From positions 1 through 39,850 of the forward strand of contig CANRMC010000007.1 of assembly GCA_947631605.1 (NCBI GenBank): DNA of 39,850 bases, in the 5' to 3' direction. The notes beneath the pieces were generated by a model. That model was not told the DNA's origin, ran no database searches, and worked only from the letters and a program-made list of their open reading frames with translations. This document shows positions 1-9,534 of the stretch, piece after piece. Source of the DNA: an uncultured Lachnospiraceae bacterium. Lineage in GTDB: Bacteria > Bacillota > Clostridia > Lachnospirales > Lachnospiraceae. Numbering within the stretch: the first letter of the stretch is position 1; each line of letters opens with the position of its first letter. Position numbers and translations under genes: made by a program.

Positions 1-104
1 GATTAGCATTCATTATAGTACACTGCCTTTTTTATTTTTAAAAATTGGTGTCACATCATTGACTAATATACAAACTTATCAAAAGAAGAATTATGCTTTG
101 ATTC

Positions 105-133
105 TTGACAAAGCCTGTCATACATTTTATTAT
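105..133 (+). promoter_or_regulatory. Sigma-A-type promoter TTGACA-N17-TATTAT
   Basis: TTGACA at 105-110, 17-nt spacer, TATTAT at 128-133, about 30 nt upstream of the first CDS. Confidence 0.7.
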
Positions 134-162
134 GAATTCATAATGTTTTAGTTGGAGTGGTT

Positions 163-645
163 ATGATGAAAAAAAGGTTACCGATTCTGTATCTGCTTTG
201 TATTCTGCTTTGCCTGACCGGCTGCGGCGCAAAAAAGAAAACCATGACGGCAGGAGGCATGTCGATTACTCTTACGGAAGAATTTTCAGAAGGTTCTTAT
301 TCGGGTGCGGACTGTTATTATGAGAGTGCAAAAGCGATCGTAATGGGAATTCGGGAGTCCAAGAGCGACTTGGAGGGAACCGGTCTGGAAATGAACTCCC
401 TCAGGGATTATGCGTCTGAATTGCTGAACGCCAACGGAATTTCGTCCAGCAGTATTATAGATGGCAATAATTATCTTTATTTTGAATATGAAAATGATGT
501 AAATGGAGAAAAATACTCTTACATGACGTGCGTGTATGAAAACGGTGCAGATTACTGGATGGTAAATTTTGCCTGCACCAAAGGAGATTACGATAAGTTA
601 AAGGATGATTTCCTGAAGTATGCCGATTCGGTCACGTTTGAATAA
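163..645 (+). CDS. Small predicted lipoprotein
   Basis: MMKKRLPILYLLCILLCLTGCGAKKK signal with LTGC lipobox; ATG 163 preferred over GTG 157. Confidence 0.75.
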   Translation: MMKKRLPILYLLCILLCLTGCGAKKKTMTAGGMSITLTEEFSEGSYSGADCYYESAKAIVMGIRESKSDLEGTGLEMNSLRDYASELLNANGISSSSIIDGNNYLYFEYENDVNGEKYSYMTCVYENGADYWMVNFACTKGDYDKLKDDFLKYADSVTFE

Positions 646-667
646 ATCCGGAAAGGCAGAATGGGAC

Positions 668-1438
668 ATGGAGAGGAATAAGGTTCTTCAGAATCGTTTC
701 ATATTGAGTGAACTCATAAAAAAAGGAATCCGGTTAAAATACCGGAGGTCATATCTGGGAATCATATGGTCGCTGCTGGAACCACTGCTTACCATGATCG
801 TGCTTACGATCGTGTTTGGTATGCTTATGGGTGTTCATGACAGGGCCTTTCCTGTTTATATTCTGTCAGGGCGGCTGTTATACGGATTTTATTCCCAGTC
901 CACTACGACTGCGCTGAAATCCATTCGGGCAAACAGCGCCATGATAAAAAAAGTCTATGTACCGAAGGTTCTTTATCCTTTGTCCGGAGTATTATATAAT
1001 TTCATTATTTTTCTGATCTCGTTGATCGTTCTGGCAGGCGTTTCAGCAGTCTTAGGTGTGCGGCCGACGATGTATCTTTTTCAGATGCTGGTGCCCCTTT
1101 TCGTACTTCTTCTGCTGAGTATCGGAACCGGTCTGATTCTTTCTACCGTGGGCGTTTTCTTTCGGGATATGGAATATCTGTGGGGCGTGGTACTTATGCT
1201 TATCATGTATACCTGCGCCGTTTTCTATCTGCCGGAGAAGCTGCTTAACAGCCGGTTTGGCTGGGTGCTGAAAGTGAACCCTTTGTATTGCGTGATCTCT
1301 AATTTCCGGAGTGCGATCTTCGGGGAATGGATGAATTGGAAGTATCTCGTTTATTCATTTACATTCAGTATTGTTTCAATTCTGATAGGAGCCCTGCTTT
1401 TTTATAAAAATGAAGATAAGTTTATTCTGCACATCTGA
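668..1438 (+). CDS. ABC-2 type permease of a polysaccharide/teichoic-acid exporter (Wzm/TagG-like)
   Basis: GIRLKYRRSYLGIIWSLLEPLL motif and several hydrophobic segments; ATG 668 (MERNKVLQ) preferred because the longer ORF overlaps the upstream gene. Confidence 0.85.
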   Translation: MERNKVLQNRFILSELIKKGIRLKYRRSYLGIIWSLLEPLLTMIVLTIVFGMLMGVHDRAFPVYILSGRLLYGFYSQSTTTALKSIRANSAMIKKVYVPKVLYPLSGVLYNFIIFLISLIVLAGVSAVLGVRPTMYLFQMLVPLFVLLLLSIGTGLILSTVGVFFRDMEYLWGVVLMLIMYTCAVFYLPEKLLNSRFGWVLKVNPLYCVISNFRSAIFGEWMNWKYLVYSFTFSIVSILIGALLFYKNEDKFILHI

Positions 1439-1462
1439 CAGGGACGAAAGGAGCGCGGTTTC

Positions 1463-2200
1463 ATGGGAGAACCGGTAATCGAGGTTCAAAATGTAAGCAT
1501 GAAATTTAATCTGAGCAAAGAAAAGGTAGACAGCCTGAAAGAATATGCGATCAAGTTCCTGAAACGGGAATTAAAATATAATGAGTTCTGGGCACTGCAG
1601 GATGTGAGCTTTACTCTGGAGAAGGGGGACCGGCTCGGTATTTTAGGACTGAACGGGGCAGGGAAGAGTACCCTTCTCAAAGTGATCGCAGGCGTCTTTA
1701 AGCCGTCTGCCGGAAGCGTTATGAAAAAAGGCGTACTGGCGCCTCTGATCGAACTGGGCGCAGGTTTTGATCCCCAGTATACGGGCAGGGAAAATATCTA
1801 TCTCTATGGCGCGGTGCTTGGTTACAGCCGGAAATTTATCGACGCAAAGCTGCAGGAAATCATTGATTTTTCGGAACTGGAGGAGTTTATCGATGTGCCG
1901 CTCAAGAATTATTCGTCCGGTATGCGGGCGCGGCTTGGCTTTGCCATTGCAACGATCGTGGAACCGGACATTCTGATTCTGGATGAAATCTTGTCGGTTG
2001 GAGATGCGAAATTCCGAAAAAAGAGCGAAGCAAAACTCATGTCCCTTCTGGAACGGGGCGTAACCGTTCTTTTTGTCTCCCATAATCTGGAGCAGGTGCG
2101 GAGGATTTGCAATAAGGCGTTGATTTTGGAAAAAGGACATATTGTGCAGTACGGAGAAGCGGAGGAAGTTATCCGCATATATGAAGATATGACGAAATAA
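1463..2200 (+). CDS. Polysaccharide/teichoic-acid ABC exporter ATP-binding protein (Wzt/TagH-like)
   Basis: Walker A GLNGAGKST, signature NYSSGMRARLGFA, Walker B PDILILDEIL. Confidence 0.9.
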   Translation: MGEPVIEVQNVSMKFNLSKEKVDSLKEYAIKFLKRELKYNEFWALQDVSFTLEKGDRLGILGLNGAGKSTLLKVIAGVFKPSAGSVMKKGVLAPLIELGAGFDPQYTGRENIYLYGAVLGYSRKFIDAKLQEIIDFSELEEFIDVPLKNYSSGMRARLGFAIATIVEPDILILDEILSVGDAKFRKKSEAKLMSLLERGVTVLFVSHNLEQVRRICNKALILEKGHIVQYGEAEEVIRIYEDMTK

Positions 2201-2224
2201 TATAATAAACAGGAGGATAGCAGA

Positions 2225-2734
2225 GTGGAGATTTTATTGGTGATCGATATGCAGAAGGATTTTATTGACGGCTCTCTTGGAACAAAGGAGGCTTGTGCCA
2301 TTGTTTCCAATGTGGCACATAAGATCGAAGAGGAAAAGAAAAAAGGAACGAAGATTATTTTTACCCGCGATACCCATTTTGAGAATTATTTAGAAACGCA
2401 GGAAGGCAGGTATCTTCCGGTTAAGCATTGTATCAAAGGTACGCCGGGCTGGGAGATACATCCTGCGCTTGATACGGAGGGCGCGGATATTATTGATAAA
2501 ATAAGTTTCGGTTCCATTGAACTGGCGGATTATATAGAAGCGATGGAACCGGAAAAGATAACGCTGACAGGGCTTTGCACCGACATCTGTGTCATCTCCA
2601 ACGCCATGATCTTAAAGGCGAGAATGCCGGAGGTTCCGATTTTTGTAGATGCTTCCTGTTGTGCGGGCGTTACGCCGGAAAGCCATGAAAATGCGCTTTC
2701 CGCTATGAAAATGTGTCAGATAAATATAGAGTAG
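2225..2734 (+). CDS. Cysteine hydrolase, isochorismatase/nicotinamidase family
   Basis: [17 protein letters not shown]-terminus and [13 protein letters not shown] catalytic-Cys region; GTG start. Confidence 0.85.
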   Translation: MEILLVIDMQKDFIDGSLGTKEACAIVSNVAHKIEEEKKKGTKIIFTRDTHFENYLETQEGRYLPVKHCIKGTPGWEIHPALDTEGADIIDKISFGSIELADYIEAMEPEKITLTGLCTDICVISNAMILKARMPEVPIFVDASCCAGVTPESHENALSAMKMCQINIE

Positions 2735-2747
2735 GGGACAGTATATC

Positions 2748-3578
2748 ATGAGTTTGATTGAGATTTTAAAAGTAATTTTTCTGGGTATCGTAGAGGGAAT
2801 CACGGAATGGCTCCCGATCAGCAGTACCGGACATATGCTTCTGGTCGATGAATTCATAAAGCTTTCCATGAGCGACGCTTTTAAAGAGATGTTTTTTGTT
2901 GTGATCCAGCTTGGAGCAATTCTTGCGGTTGTCGTTATTTATTGGAAGGAGCTGCTTCCGATCGGTCGGCAGGAAAAGAAACTGGTATGGAAGAAGGATA
3001 CCCTTTCCATGTGGGGGAAGATTATTGTTGCATGTATTCCGGCGGGACTTTTAGGCGTGCTGTTTGATGATTGGATGGAGGAACATTTTTATACGCCGGT
3101 TGTGATCGCCGCCGCACTGATCTTCTATGGTGTCTGGTTTTTGGTTTTGGAGACGAAAAATAAAAAACGGGAACCAAAAGTGGACAGCATAAATGCGCTG
3201 CCGATGAAGACCGCTCTTTTGATCGGCGTCTTTCAGGTGCTTTCTTTGATACCGGGAACCTCGCGTTCCGGTTCCACGATCATCGGCGCCCTGCTTCTGG
3301 GTGTATCCCGTACGGTGGCAGCGGAATTTACCTTTTATCTTGCGGTTCCGGTCATGTTCGGAGCAAGCTTTATAAAGCTTTTAAAATTCGGCTTCCATTT
3401 TACCATGACGGAGGCTGCCGTCCTTCTTCTCGGTATGGCGGCTGCATTTCTGGTTTCGATTTTCGTGATAAAGTTTTTGATGCAGTATATCCGTAAACAT
3501 GATTTTAAAGTATTCGGCTGGTACCGGATCGTACTGGGGGCGATCGTTCTCCTTTACTTTGGAATTTTTGCGAAATAA
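2748..3578 (+). CDS. uppP: Undecaprenyl-diphosphatase (BacA/UppP)
   Basis: [15 protein letters not shown] and [10 protein letters not shown] motifs; hydrophobic protein. Confidence 0.95.
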   Translation: MSLIEILKVIFLGIVEGITEWLPISSTGHMLLVDEFIKLSMSDAFKEMFFVVIQLGAILAVVVIYWKELLPIGRQEKKLVWKKDTLSMWGKIIVACIPAGLLGVLFDDWMEEHFYTPVVIAAALIFYGVWFLVLETKNKKREPKVDSINALPMKTALLIGVFQVLSLIPGTSRSGSTIIGALLLGVSRTVAAEFTFYLAVPVMFGASFIKLLKFGFHFTMTEAAVLLLGMAAAFLVSIFVIKFLMQYIRKHDFKVFGWYRIVLGAIVLLYFGIFAK

Positions 3579-3590
3579 AAGGAGAAAGAA

Positions 3591-4337
3591 ATGCTTGTAA
3601 GACTGGATAAATTTCTGGCTGATTCCGGCGAAGGAACAAGAAGCGCAGTAAAGCAGATGATAAAGCAGGGCAGGGTACATATCAATGGGATTCCCGCAGA
3701 AAGACCGGACGTAAAAGTGGATACGGATATTGATGAAATCTGTGTAGACAGCAGGAGTCTTATTTATCGGGAATATGAATACTTCATGCTGAATAAACCG
3801 GCGGGCGTTATTTCTGCGTCGAATGATAAGACGCAGAAGACGGTGCTGGACCTGATCGATATCCCGAAGCGGCGGGATTTATTTCCCGTGGGAAGACTGG
3901 ACAAGGATACGGAAGGGCTTCTTATCATTACGAATGACGGACCTCTCTGCAACCGGCTTCTCGCGCCGGGAAAGCATGTGCCGAAAACCTATTTTGCAAA
4001 GGTACGGGGAAATGTCACGGAAAAAGATGTGGAAGTATTCCGAAACGGCGTGGATATCGGAGACGAGGAACTTACAAAAGAGGCGGAACTTATACTCCTT
4101 GGCAGGGAAGAAGATGAAACAGGCGTTTATTCCTTGATCTCTCTTACGATCACAGAAGGCAGGTATCATCAGGTGAAGCGGATGTTTCTGGCAGTCGGTA
4201 AGGAGGTCGCATATCTGAAACGGATTTCCATGGGACCTTTGAAGTTGGATGATGCTCTTTCATCCGGTGCATGGCGGAGACTGACGGAGGATGAAATCTC
4301 CCTGCTGAAGCAGATGGGAAAACAGGACTCAAAATAA
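3591..4337 (+). CDS. 16S rRNA pseudouridine synthase, RsuA family
   Basis: S4-like N-terminus ([30 protein letters not shown]) and catalytic [20 protein letters not shown] motif. Confidence 0.9.
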   Translation: MLVRLDKFLADSGEGTRSAVKQMIKQGRVHINGIPAERPDVKVDTDIDEICVDSRSLIYREYEYFMLNKPAGVISASNDKTQKTVLDLIDIPKRRDLFPVGRLDKDTEGLLIITNDGPLCNRLLAPGKHVPKTYFAKVRGNVTEKDVEVFRNGVDIGDEELTKEAELILLGREEDETGVYSLISLTITEGRYHQVKRMFLAVGKEVAYLKRISMGPLKLDDALSSGAWRRLTEDEISLLKQMGKQDSK

Positions 4338-4348
4338 AAAGAAAAAAC

Positions 4349-4377
4349 TTGACGGAAAAGAAACAGTATGTTATTCT
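4349..4377 (+). promoter_or_regulatory. Promoter TTGACG-N17-TATTCT for rpmG-secE-nusG-rplK-rplA
   Basis: TTGACG at 4349-4354, 17-nt spacer, TATTCT at 4372-4377. Confidence 0.7.
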
Positions 4378-4479
4378 ATAGCTTGCGAAGATGGAGAGGT
4401 CTTTTTTTTATGCCTTAAAATCAGCGTAAGGAACGGTTTAAAGTCACGTTCCGGAAAATATAAAATGGAGGTGGAAGTT

Positions 4480-4629
4480 GTGCGTGTAAAAATCACATTG
4501 GCATGTCAGGATTGTAAACAGCGTAACTACAATATGACAAAAGATAAGAAGACGCATCCGGAAAGAATGGAAACAAAGAAGTATTGTAAGTTCTGTAAGG
4601 CACATACAATACACAAGGAAACAAAGTAA
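4480..4629 (+). CDS. rpmG: 50S ribosomal protein L33
   Basis: GTG start; translation [49 protein letters not shown] with two CxxC knuckles; 49 aa, below the ORF-track size cutoff. Confidence 0.93.
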   Translation: MRVKITLACQDCKQRNYNMTKDKKTHPERMETKKYCKFCKAHTIHKETK

Positions 4630-4660
4630 TCAGCAGTCAAACAGAAAAAAGGAGTAAGAT

Positions 4661-4873
4661 ATGTCAAAATCAGAAAAGAAAGAGACATCACCTGCCCTTA
4701 AAAGAAGCTGGTTTCAGGAGTTGAAGCTGGAGTTCGGCAAGGTTACATGGCCGAATGGCAAGTCCGTCGCAAAACAGTCCGTTGCAGTTATTCTGGCTGC
4801 TATTGTTCTGGGATTTTTGATTGCTGGCGTTGACTGGCTGTTATCAATTGGTCTTTCCTTTATTTTAGTTTAG
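4661..4873 (+). CDS. secE: Preprotein translocase subunit SecE
   Basis: WFQELKLEFGKVTWPNGKSV motif, single TM helix, located between rpmG and nusG. Confidence 0.95.
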   Translation: MSKSEKKETSPALKRSWFQELKLEFGKVTWPNGKSVAKQSVAVILAAIVLGFLIAGVDWLLSIGLSFILV

Positions 4874-4885
4874 GTGGTGGGTTAT

Positions 4886-5467
4886 ATGTCAGATATGTTA
4901 GAGAATAATCAAACAGCTCCCACAACCTCTGTCAGCGTTAAGCAGATAGAAGACAAAGAACCGAAGTGGTATGTTGTTCATACCTATTCCGGTTATGAAA
5001 ATAAGGTTAAGGCGGACATTGAAAAAACAATTGAAAACAGAAGACTGCAGGATCAGATGTTTGAAGTTATGGTTCCACTTCAGGATGTGGTTGAGATGAA
5101 GAACGGAGCCAGAAAAACGGTTTCAAAGAAACTGTTTCCGGGTTATGTGCTGGTTCACATGATAAAGAATGATGTTACATGGTATGTGGTTCGTAATACC
5201 AGAGGTGTAACAGGATTCGTGGGACCGGGTTCAGAGCCTGTGCCTCTTACGGAAGCAGAAATGCGGAAACTGGGCGTAAAAGCAGACAGCGTTGAAATCG
5301 ATGTAGCGTTGGGAGATGTGATCAAGGTTATTTCCGGCGCGTGGGAAGGAACCATGGGAACAATCAAAGATATCAATTCAAACAAACAGTCTGTTACGAT
5401 TGATGTTGATATTTTCGGTCGTTCCACTTCTGTCGAGATCGGTTTCGGTGATATTCAGAAAATGTAA
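4886..5467 (+). CDS. nusG: Transcription termination/antitermination protein NusG
   Basis: KWYVVHTYSGYENKVKADIE, FPGYVLVHM, GVTGFVG and a KOW motif; ATG 4886 likely, because GTG 4874 abuts secE. Confidence 0.95.
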   Translation: MSDMLENNQTAPTTSVSVKQIEDKEPKWYVVHTYSGYENKVKADIEKTIENRRLQDQMFEVMVPLQDVVEMKNGARKTVSKKLFPGYVLVHMIKNDVTWYVVRNTRGVTGFVGPGSEPVPLTEAEMRKLGVKADSVEIDVALGDVIKVISGAWEGTMGTIKDINSNKQSVTIDVDIFGRSTSVEIGFGDIQKM

Positions 5468-5532
5468 TACAACGTGGAAGGAGCAGATCATGACTGTTCC
5501 GTTAAGACCACATATCTAGGAGGTACGCTAAA

Positions 5533-5958
5533 ATGGCGAAAAAAGTAGCAGGTTATATTAAATTGCAGATACCGGCAGGAAAGGCAACTCCTGCACCACC
5601 AGTTGGACCGGCTCTTGGTCAGCATGGTGTAAATATTGTACAGTTTACAAAGGAATTTAATGCAAGAACAGCTGATCAGGGTGATCTTATCATCCCGGTT
5701 GTTATCACGGTTTATGCGGACAGGAGTTTCAGTTTTGTTACGAAGACTCCGCCGGCAGCAGTTCTTCTTAAGAAAGCATGCGGCATTAAGACAGCTTCTG
5801 CCAAGCCGAATAAAACAAAGGTAGCAAAGATTTCAAAGGCAAAGATTCAGGAAATCGCTGAGCTTAAAATGCCGGATCTGAATGCAGCAAGCCTTGAGGC
5901 TGCTATGAGCATGATCGAAGGCACAGCCCGTTCCATGGGAATCGTTGTTGAGGATTAA
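5533..5958 (+). CDS. rplK: 50S ribosomal protein L11
   Basis: [29 protein letters not shown]; strong SD. Confidence 0.97.
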   Translation: MAKKVAGYIKLQIPAGKATPAPPVGPALGQHGVNIVQFTKEFNARTADQGDLIIPVVITVYADRSFSFVTKTPPAAVLLKKACGIKTASAKPNKTKVAKISKAKIQEIAELKMPDLNAASLEAAMSMIEGTARSMGIVVED

Positions 5959-5965
5959 TCGCAAA

Positions 5966-5996
5966 TAGTGGGAGGGTCGCTCCCGATAATACCACA
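5966..5996 (+). promoter_or_regulatory. Candidate L1-binding autoregulatory hairpin between rplK and rplA
   Basis: GTGGGAGGGTCGCTCCCGATAATACCAC: GGGAG/CTCCC inner stem, GATAAT internal loop, flanking GTG/CAC pairs; resembles L1 targets; directly before the rplA SD. Confidence 0.5.
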
Positions 5997-6010
5997 GGAG
6001 GTTTATTGAA

Positions 6011-6709
6011 ATGAAAAAAGGTAAGAGATATACCGAAGCTGCAAAGCTTGTGGAGAAAACCACATTATATGACTTAGATGAGGCTGTTTCAATCGTAAAG
6101 AAATCAGCAAGCGCAAAGTTCGATGAGACAATTGAGGCTCATTTGAGACTCGGTGTTGACGGTCGTCACGCTGACCAGCAGGTGCGTGGCGCGGTAGTCC
6201 TTCCTCATGGAACCGGTAAGAAGGTAAGAGTTCTGGTATTTGCCAAGGGTGACAAGGTAGATCAGGCGCTTGCCGCAGGTGCAGATTATGCCGGTGGCGA
6301 TGAGTTAGTGCCGAAGATTCAGAATGATGGCTGGCTGGATTTCGATGTTGTTGTCGCAACACCGGATATGATGGGCGTTGTCGGACGTCTCGGACGTGTT
6401 CTCGGACCGAAAGGCTTGATGCCAAACCCGAAGGCAGGAACCGTTACCATGGACGTAGAGAAGGCAGTCAATGATATTAAAGCCGGTAAGATTGAATACA
6501 GACTTGATAAGACAAACATTATCCATGTGCCAATTGGAAAGGCTTCTTTTACAGAGGAGCAGTTAAAAGACAACTTCCAGACTTTAATAGATGCAGTTGT
6601 AAAGGCTAAGCCTGCTGCAGCAAAGGGACAGTATTTAAAGAGCGTTGTTATCGCATCTACGATGGGACCGGGCGTGAAGCTGAATACTGTGAAGCTGGCT
6701 GATCAGTAA
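6011..6709 (+). CDS. rplA: 50S ribosomal protein L1
   Basis: [44 protein letters not shown]. Confidence 0.97.
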   Translation: MKKGKRYTEAAKLVEKTTLYDLDEAVSIVKKSASAKFDETIEAHLRLGVDGRHADQQVRGAVVLPHGTGKKVRVLVFAKGDKVDQALAAGADYAGGDELVPKIQNDGWLDFDVVVATPDMMGVVGRLGRVLGPKGLMPNPKAGTVTMDVEKAVNDIKAGKIEYRLDKTNIIHVPIGKASFTEEQLKDNFQTLIDAVVKAKPAAAKGQYLKSVVIASTMGPGVKLNTVKLADQ

Positions 6710-6738
6710 GAAGAGCAGTTACATCTGTCCGAAAAACG

Positions 6739-6773
6739 GCGGGAACACTTTCAAGGTGTTTCCGCTTTTTTTA
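6739..6773 (+). terminator. Rho-independent terminator after rplA
   Basis: GCGGGAACACtttcaagGTGTTTCCGC followed by a T-run. Confidence 0.85.
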
Positions 6774-6808
6774 TTATCCTTTTTTATGAAAAATTTTTCA
6801 GTTAAAGG

Positions 6809-6837
6809 TTGAAGAATTGGAAGAATTTCGCTATACT
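6809..6837 (+). promoter_or_regulatory. Promoter TTGAAG-N17-TATACT for the ACP locus
   Basis: TTGAAG 6809-6814, 17-nt spacer, TATACT 6832-6837. Confidence 0.6.
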
Positions 6838-6888
6838 TATGGTATGAATAAAATTCCGGAAATGTATGGCCAAAGGAGGATTTGATAA

Positions 6889-7140
6889 ATGGACAGAGAC
6901 ACAATAAACGCAGAGCTGATTGACCTGATCAGGGAGGTTATGCCGAATATCGATGAAGATGTGAATCTGAACGCTTCCATTACAGAGCAGTACGGGGTGA
7001 ATTCTGTTTCTATCATCCGATTAATCGTTGCGGCAGAGAGCAAGTTCAATGTTACGTTTACGGATTATGAACTTGCGTTATCTTCGTATGAAACGTTCGG
7101 AGATTTTGCGGCGGTTATCGCTCAGAAACTAGAAGCATAA
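6889..7140 (+). CDS. Discrete acyl/peptidyl carrier protein-like protein
   Basis: 83-aa acidic protein; LIREVMPNIDEDVNLNASITEQYGVNSVSIIRLIVAAESKFNVTF is ACP-like, with Ser in a GVNSVS context in place of the usual DSL. Confidence 0.8.
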   Translation: MDRDTINAELIDLIREVMPNIDEDVNLNASITEQYGVNSVSIIRLIVAAESKFNVTFTDYELALSSYETFGDFAAVIAQKLEA

Positions 7141-7165
7141 TTTTTGTTTTGGAGGTGTAAGTAAA

Positions 7166-8230
7166 ATGGCAAATATAAAGAAATTACCTGTTTCATATCC
7201 GATGATCACTTCATGGCAGTGGCATGCAACACTTTTCTCAATCCTGTCGCAGGATGAGAATGCGAAGAAATGGATTTTCAGCAACTATATTCAGATCAGA
7301 TGTTATAACATTCAGGAGATCTTTACCGGAGATGATATGCTTCTTGCAGACATCATGCCGGGCAGCAGCTCCCTCAAGGAATGTCCTTATCTGATCACAT
7401 CTCTGATGACGAAACAGCAGATCGAAAGCTACTGCGGAAACATCATTGATTTCATCATCAAGACCATTGATCTGGACGGCTATGTATATGGTGTGTTTGA
7501 TGAAGCAAAGATTCTTTGTGACGCAGAAGTTGATTATAAGTTCCCGCATGAGCTGTTTATTTACGGCTACAATATGGACGAAGAAGTATTCTATGTCGGA
7601 GACTTTACATTTAAGGATCATTATTCCTACAGCACCGTATCCTTCAAGGACGTAGAAAAAGGATATGATGTTATTACGGCTTCCGACGATCATATGTTTA
7701 AAGATGATTATAAGGGAACCAGAGGTCTGTATGTAATCCTGAAGAACAGCGATACGCCATATTATGACGTAGATATTACGCTGATCCGTGATACCCTTCG
7801 CGAGTATCTGAACTCCGTTGATACGAAGAATCATTTCCGTATGATGCGGAACCGTTTCAGCGATACGACGTTCGGCGTGAATGTATATGACAGGGTTCTG
7901 GAGAGGATCCAGAAGCAGATGGAATCCGAGGAACCGGATTTTGATATCCGTGCCCTGCACCTTATGTACGACCATAAGGTACTGATGTTTGAGCGTTTGA
8001 AATATCTGATGGCAAACAGCTATCTTACCTATGATGAAGGGCTCCTGAAGGATTATGAAGCAGTTGTCAACAATATGCTGACTGCCCGTAACCTGTTAGT
8101 CAGAATCTCTATCACAGAGGATGTTACGGCAGCCGAGCGTTTCAAGACATACTTTGATATTGCAAAAGAGAAAGAAGTTGCAGTTCTTCTGAAAGTTGTA
8201 GCAGAACTGGACGAAAAGATAGGAAAATAA
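7166..8230 (+). CDS. Uncharacterized 354-aa protein, weakly reminiscent of BtrH/C39-like papain-fold proteins associated with carrier proteins
   Basis: Good SD, directly downstream of the ACP; segment YKFPHELFIYGYNMDEEVFYVGDFTFKDHYSYSTVSFKDVEKGYD looks like the H/D region of a papain-like fold; family call by eye only. Confidence 0.5.
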   Translation: MANIKKLPVSYPMITSWQWHATLFSILSQDENAKKWIFSNYIQIRCYNIQEIFTGDDMLLADIMPGSSSLKECPYLITSLMTKQQIESYCGNIIDFIIKTIDLDGYVYGVFDEAKILCDAEVDYKFPHELFIYGYNMDEEVFYVGDFTFKDHYSYSTVSFKDVEKGYDVITASDDHMFKDDYKGTRGLYVILKNSDTPYYDVDITLIRDTLREYLNSVDTKNHFRMMRNRFSDTTFGVNVYDRVLERIQKQMESEEPDFDIRALHLMYDHKVLMFERLKYLMANSYLTYDEGLLKDYEAVVNNMLTARNLLVRISITEDVTAAERFKTYFDIAKEKEVAVLLKVVAELDEKIGK

Positions 8231-8259
8231 TTCCTGAGAATAATAAAAGAAAGATGTAT

Positions 8260-8293
8260 AAGAGGCTGGGATATTTGTCATACCAGCCTCTTT
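8260..8293 (+). terminator. Hairpin/attenuator between the 354-aa ORF and the PPTase gene
   Basis: AAGAGGCTGG - 13-nt loop - CCAGCCTCTT followed by TCTTATAA; 10-bp perfect stem, weak U-tract. Confidence 0.6.
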
Positions 8294-8302
8294 CTTATAA
8301 AA

Positions 8303-9019
8303 ATGCTGGAAATATATCTGTATAAACTGGAAACCAAATATTTGGAGGAAAACAGGGAGCAGCTGCTTACATCGCTCTGTCAGTGGAGGCGTGAGAAAGC
8401 AGAGAAGATAAAGAACCCAAAAGTGCAGCTTGTATCGATTGCAGCCGGACTTTTGATACAGAAGGTTTTTTCGGAGCGGTTATCTATTGATAAGGATGCG
8501 ATATCTGTTGTGCTTGGAGATCAGGGGAAGCCTATGTTCCTTTTTCCTCCGGACCGGAATGAAAAATGTGAAAAAGAACATTCCTTTCATTTTAATCTGT
8601 CACATTCCGGCGATTATATTGCTCTGGCTGTTTCAGACGCGAATGTTGGAATTGACATTGAGTGCAAAGAAGATAAAGGTCTGCGCGTAGCAAAGCGGTG
8701 TTTTACGGAATCGGAATATGCTTATATCATGGCTGAGAAGGAAGAATTGCGTATGCAGGCGTTTCGTGATATATGGACGATGAAAGAAAGCTTTTTAAAA
8801 TTTACAGGAACAGGCATTTCCGTTCCGCTTCATTCATTTTCCATAGATATGGAGAACCATGCCGCGGTGACAGATTCCGGTGAGAAAGTGAAATTTTTTC
8901 TGCATCGGTTTGGAACGGATCCGGAATATAGTATGGCTGTCTGTTATGCGCCTGCCGGACAGAGATTTTTCAAAAAGCAATCATTAAGTCTTGACATCCA
9001 TGAGGTTTTGAAGTTATAA
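8303..9019 (+). CDS. 4'-phosphopantetheinyl transferase, Sfp-like
   Basis: FNLSHSGDYIALAVSDANVGIDIECKED and FRDIWTMKESFLKFTGTGIS motifs. Confidence 0.92.
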   Translation: MLEIYLYKLETKYLEENREQLLTSLCQWRREKAEKIKNPKVQLVSIAAGLLIQKVFSERLSIDKDAISVVLGDQGKPMFLFPPDRNEKCEKEHSFHFNLSHSGDYIALAVSDANVGIDIECKEDKGLRVAKRCFTESEYAYIMAEKEELRMQAFRDIWTMKESFLKFTGTGISVPLHSFSIDMENHAAVTDSGEKVKFFLHRFGTDPEYSMAVCYAPAGQRFFKKQSLSLDIHEVLKL

Positions 9020-9049
9020 TATCAACGTCGCTTTGAATAAGGCGTGTTC

Positions 9050-9123
9050 GTGCGTTTAGCTCAGCTGGATAGAGCGTTTGGCTACGGACCAAAAGGTCGG
9101 GGGTTCGAATCCTCTAACGCACA
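9050..9123 (+). tRNA. tRNA-Arg (anticodon ACG)
   Basis: Acceptor GTGCGTT/AACGCAC; anticodon arm TTTGG-CTACGGA-CCAAA; T-arm GGGGGTTCGAATCCTC. Confidence 0.93.
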
Positions 9124-9124
9124 T

Positions 9125-9152
9125 AAAAACTCCGGTTGATCCCGGAGTTTTT
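9125..9152 (+). terminator. Terminator after tRNA-Arg
   Basis: AAAAACTCCGG-ttgatc-CCGGAGTTTTT. Confidence 0.8.
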
Positions 9153-9195
9153 AATTATATATCTATTAGATTTATGAAGACAGGAGTGATTACGT

Positions 9196-9534
9196 ATGGG
9201 CAGCGTATATTCTCTGAATACAATTAAAAATAACTGTGTTCCAATTGCGAGAGAATACGGGATTACGAAACTCTACGTATTTGGCTCTTATGCAAGGGAA
9301 GAACAAACAGAGGAAAGTGATATTGATATTCTTATTGAAAAAGGTGATATAAAAAATCTTTTACAGTATTTTGGATTTGTTTCTGAACTGGAGAATGTTT
9401 TTAACGTTCATGTGGATGTTGTGACGACAACGAGTAATGATAAAAGTTTTTTGGATCGGATAAAAAAGGAGGCAATACTCATCTATGATTCAGAAGGACA
9501 GAACAATTTTACAGAAAATAAGGCAGTATTGTGA
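9196..9534 (+). CDS. MNT-type nucleotidyltransferase (MntA-like antitoxin)
   Basis: FGSYAREEQTEESDIDILIE contains an exact GSX10DXD motif. Confidence 0.88.
   Translation: MGSVYSLNTIKNNCVPIAREYGITKLYVFGSYAREEQTEESDIDILIEKGDIKNLLQYFGFVSELENVFNVHVDVVTTTSNDKSFLDRIKKEAILIYDSEGQNNFTENKAVL

Noticed and set aside
1643-2310. Antisense ORFs over the ATP-binding protein gene
   Set aside because: Shadow ORFs opposite a strongly conserved ABC ATPase; no SD or recognisable motifs.
4429-4452. GGAACG/CGTTCC hairpin in the rpmG leader as a riboswitch
   Set aside because: Only a 6-bp stem with a long loop and no known aptamer features; too weak to claim.
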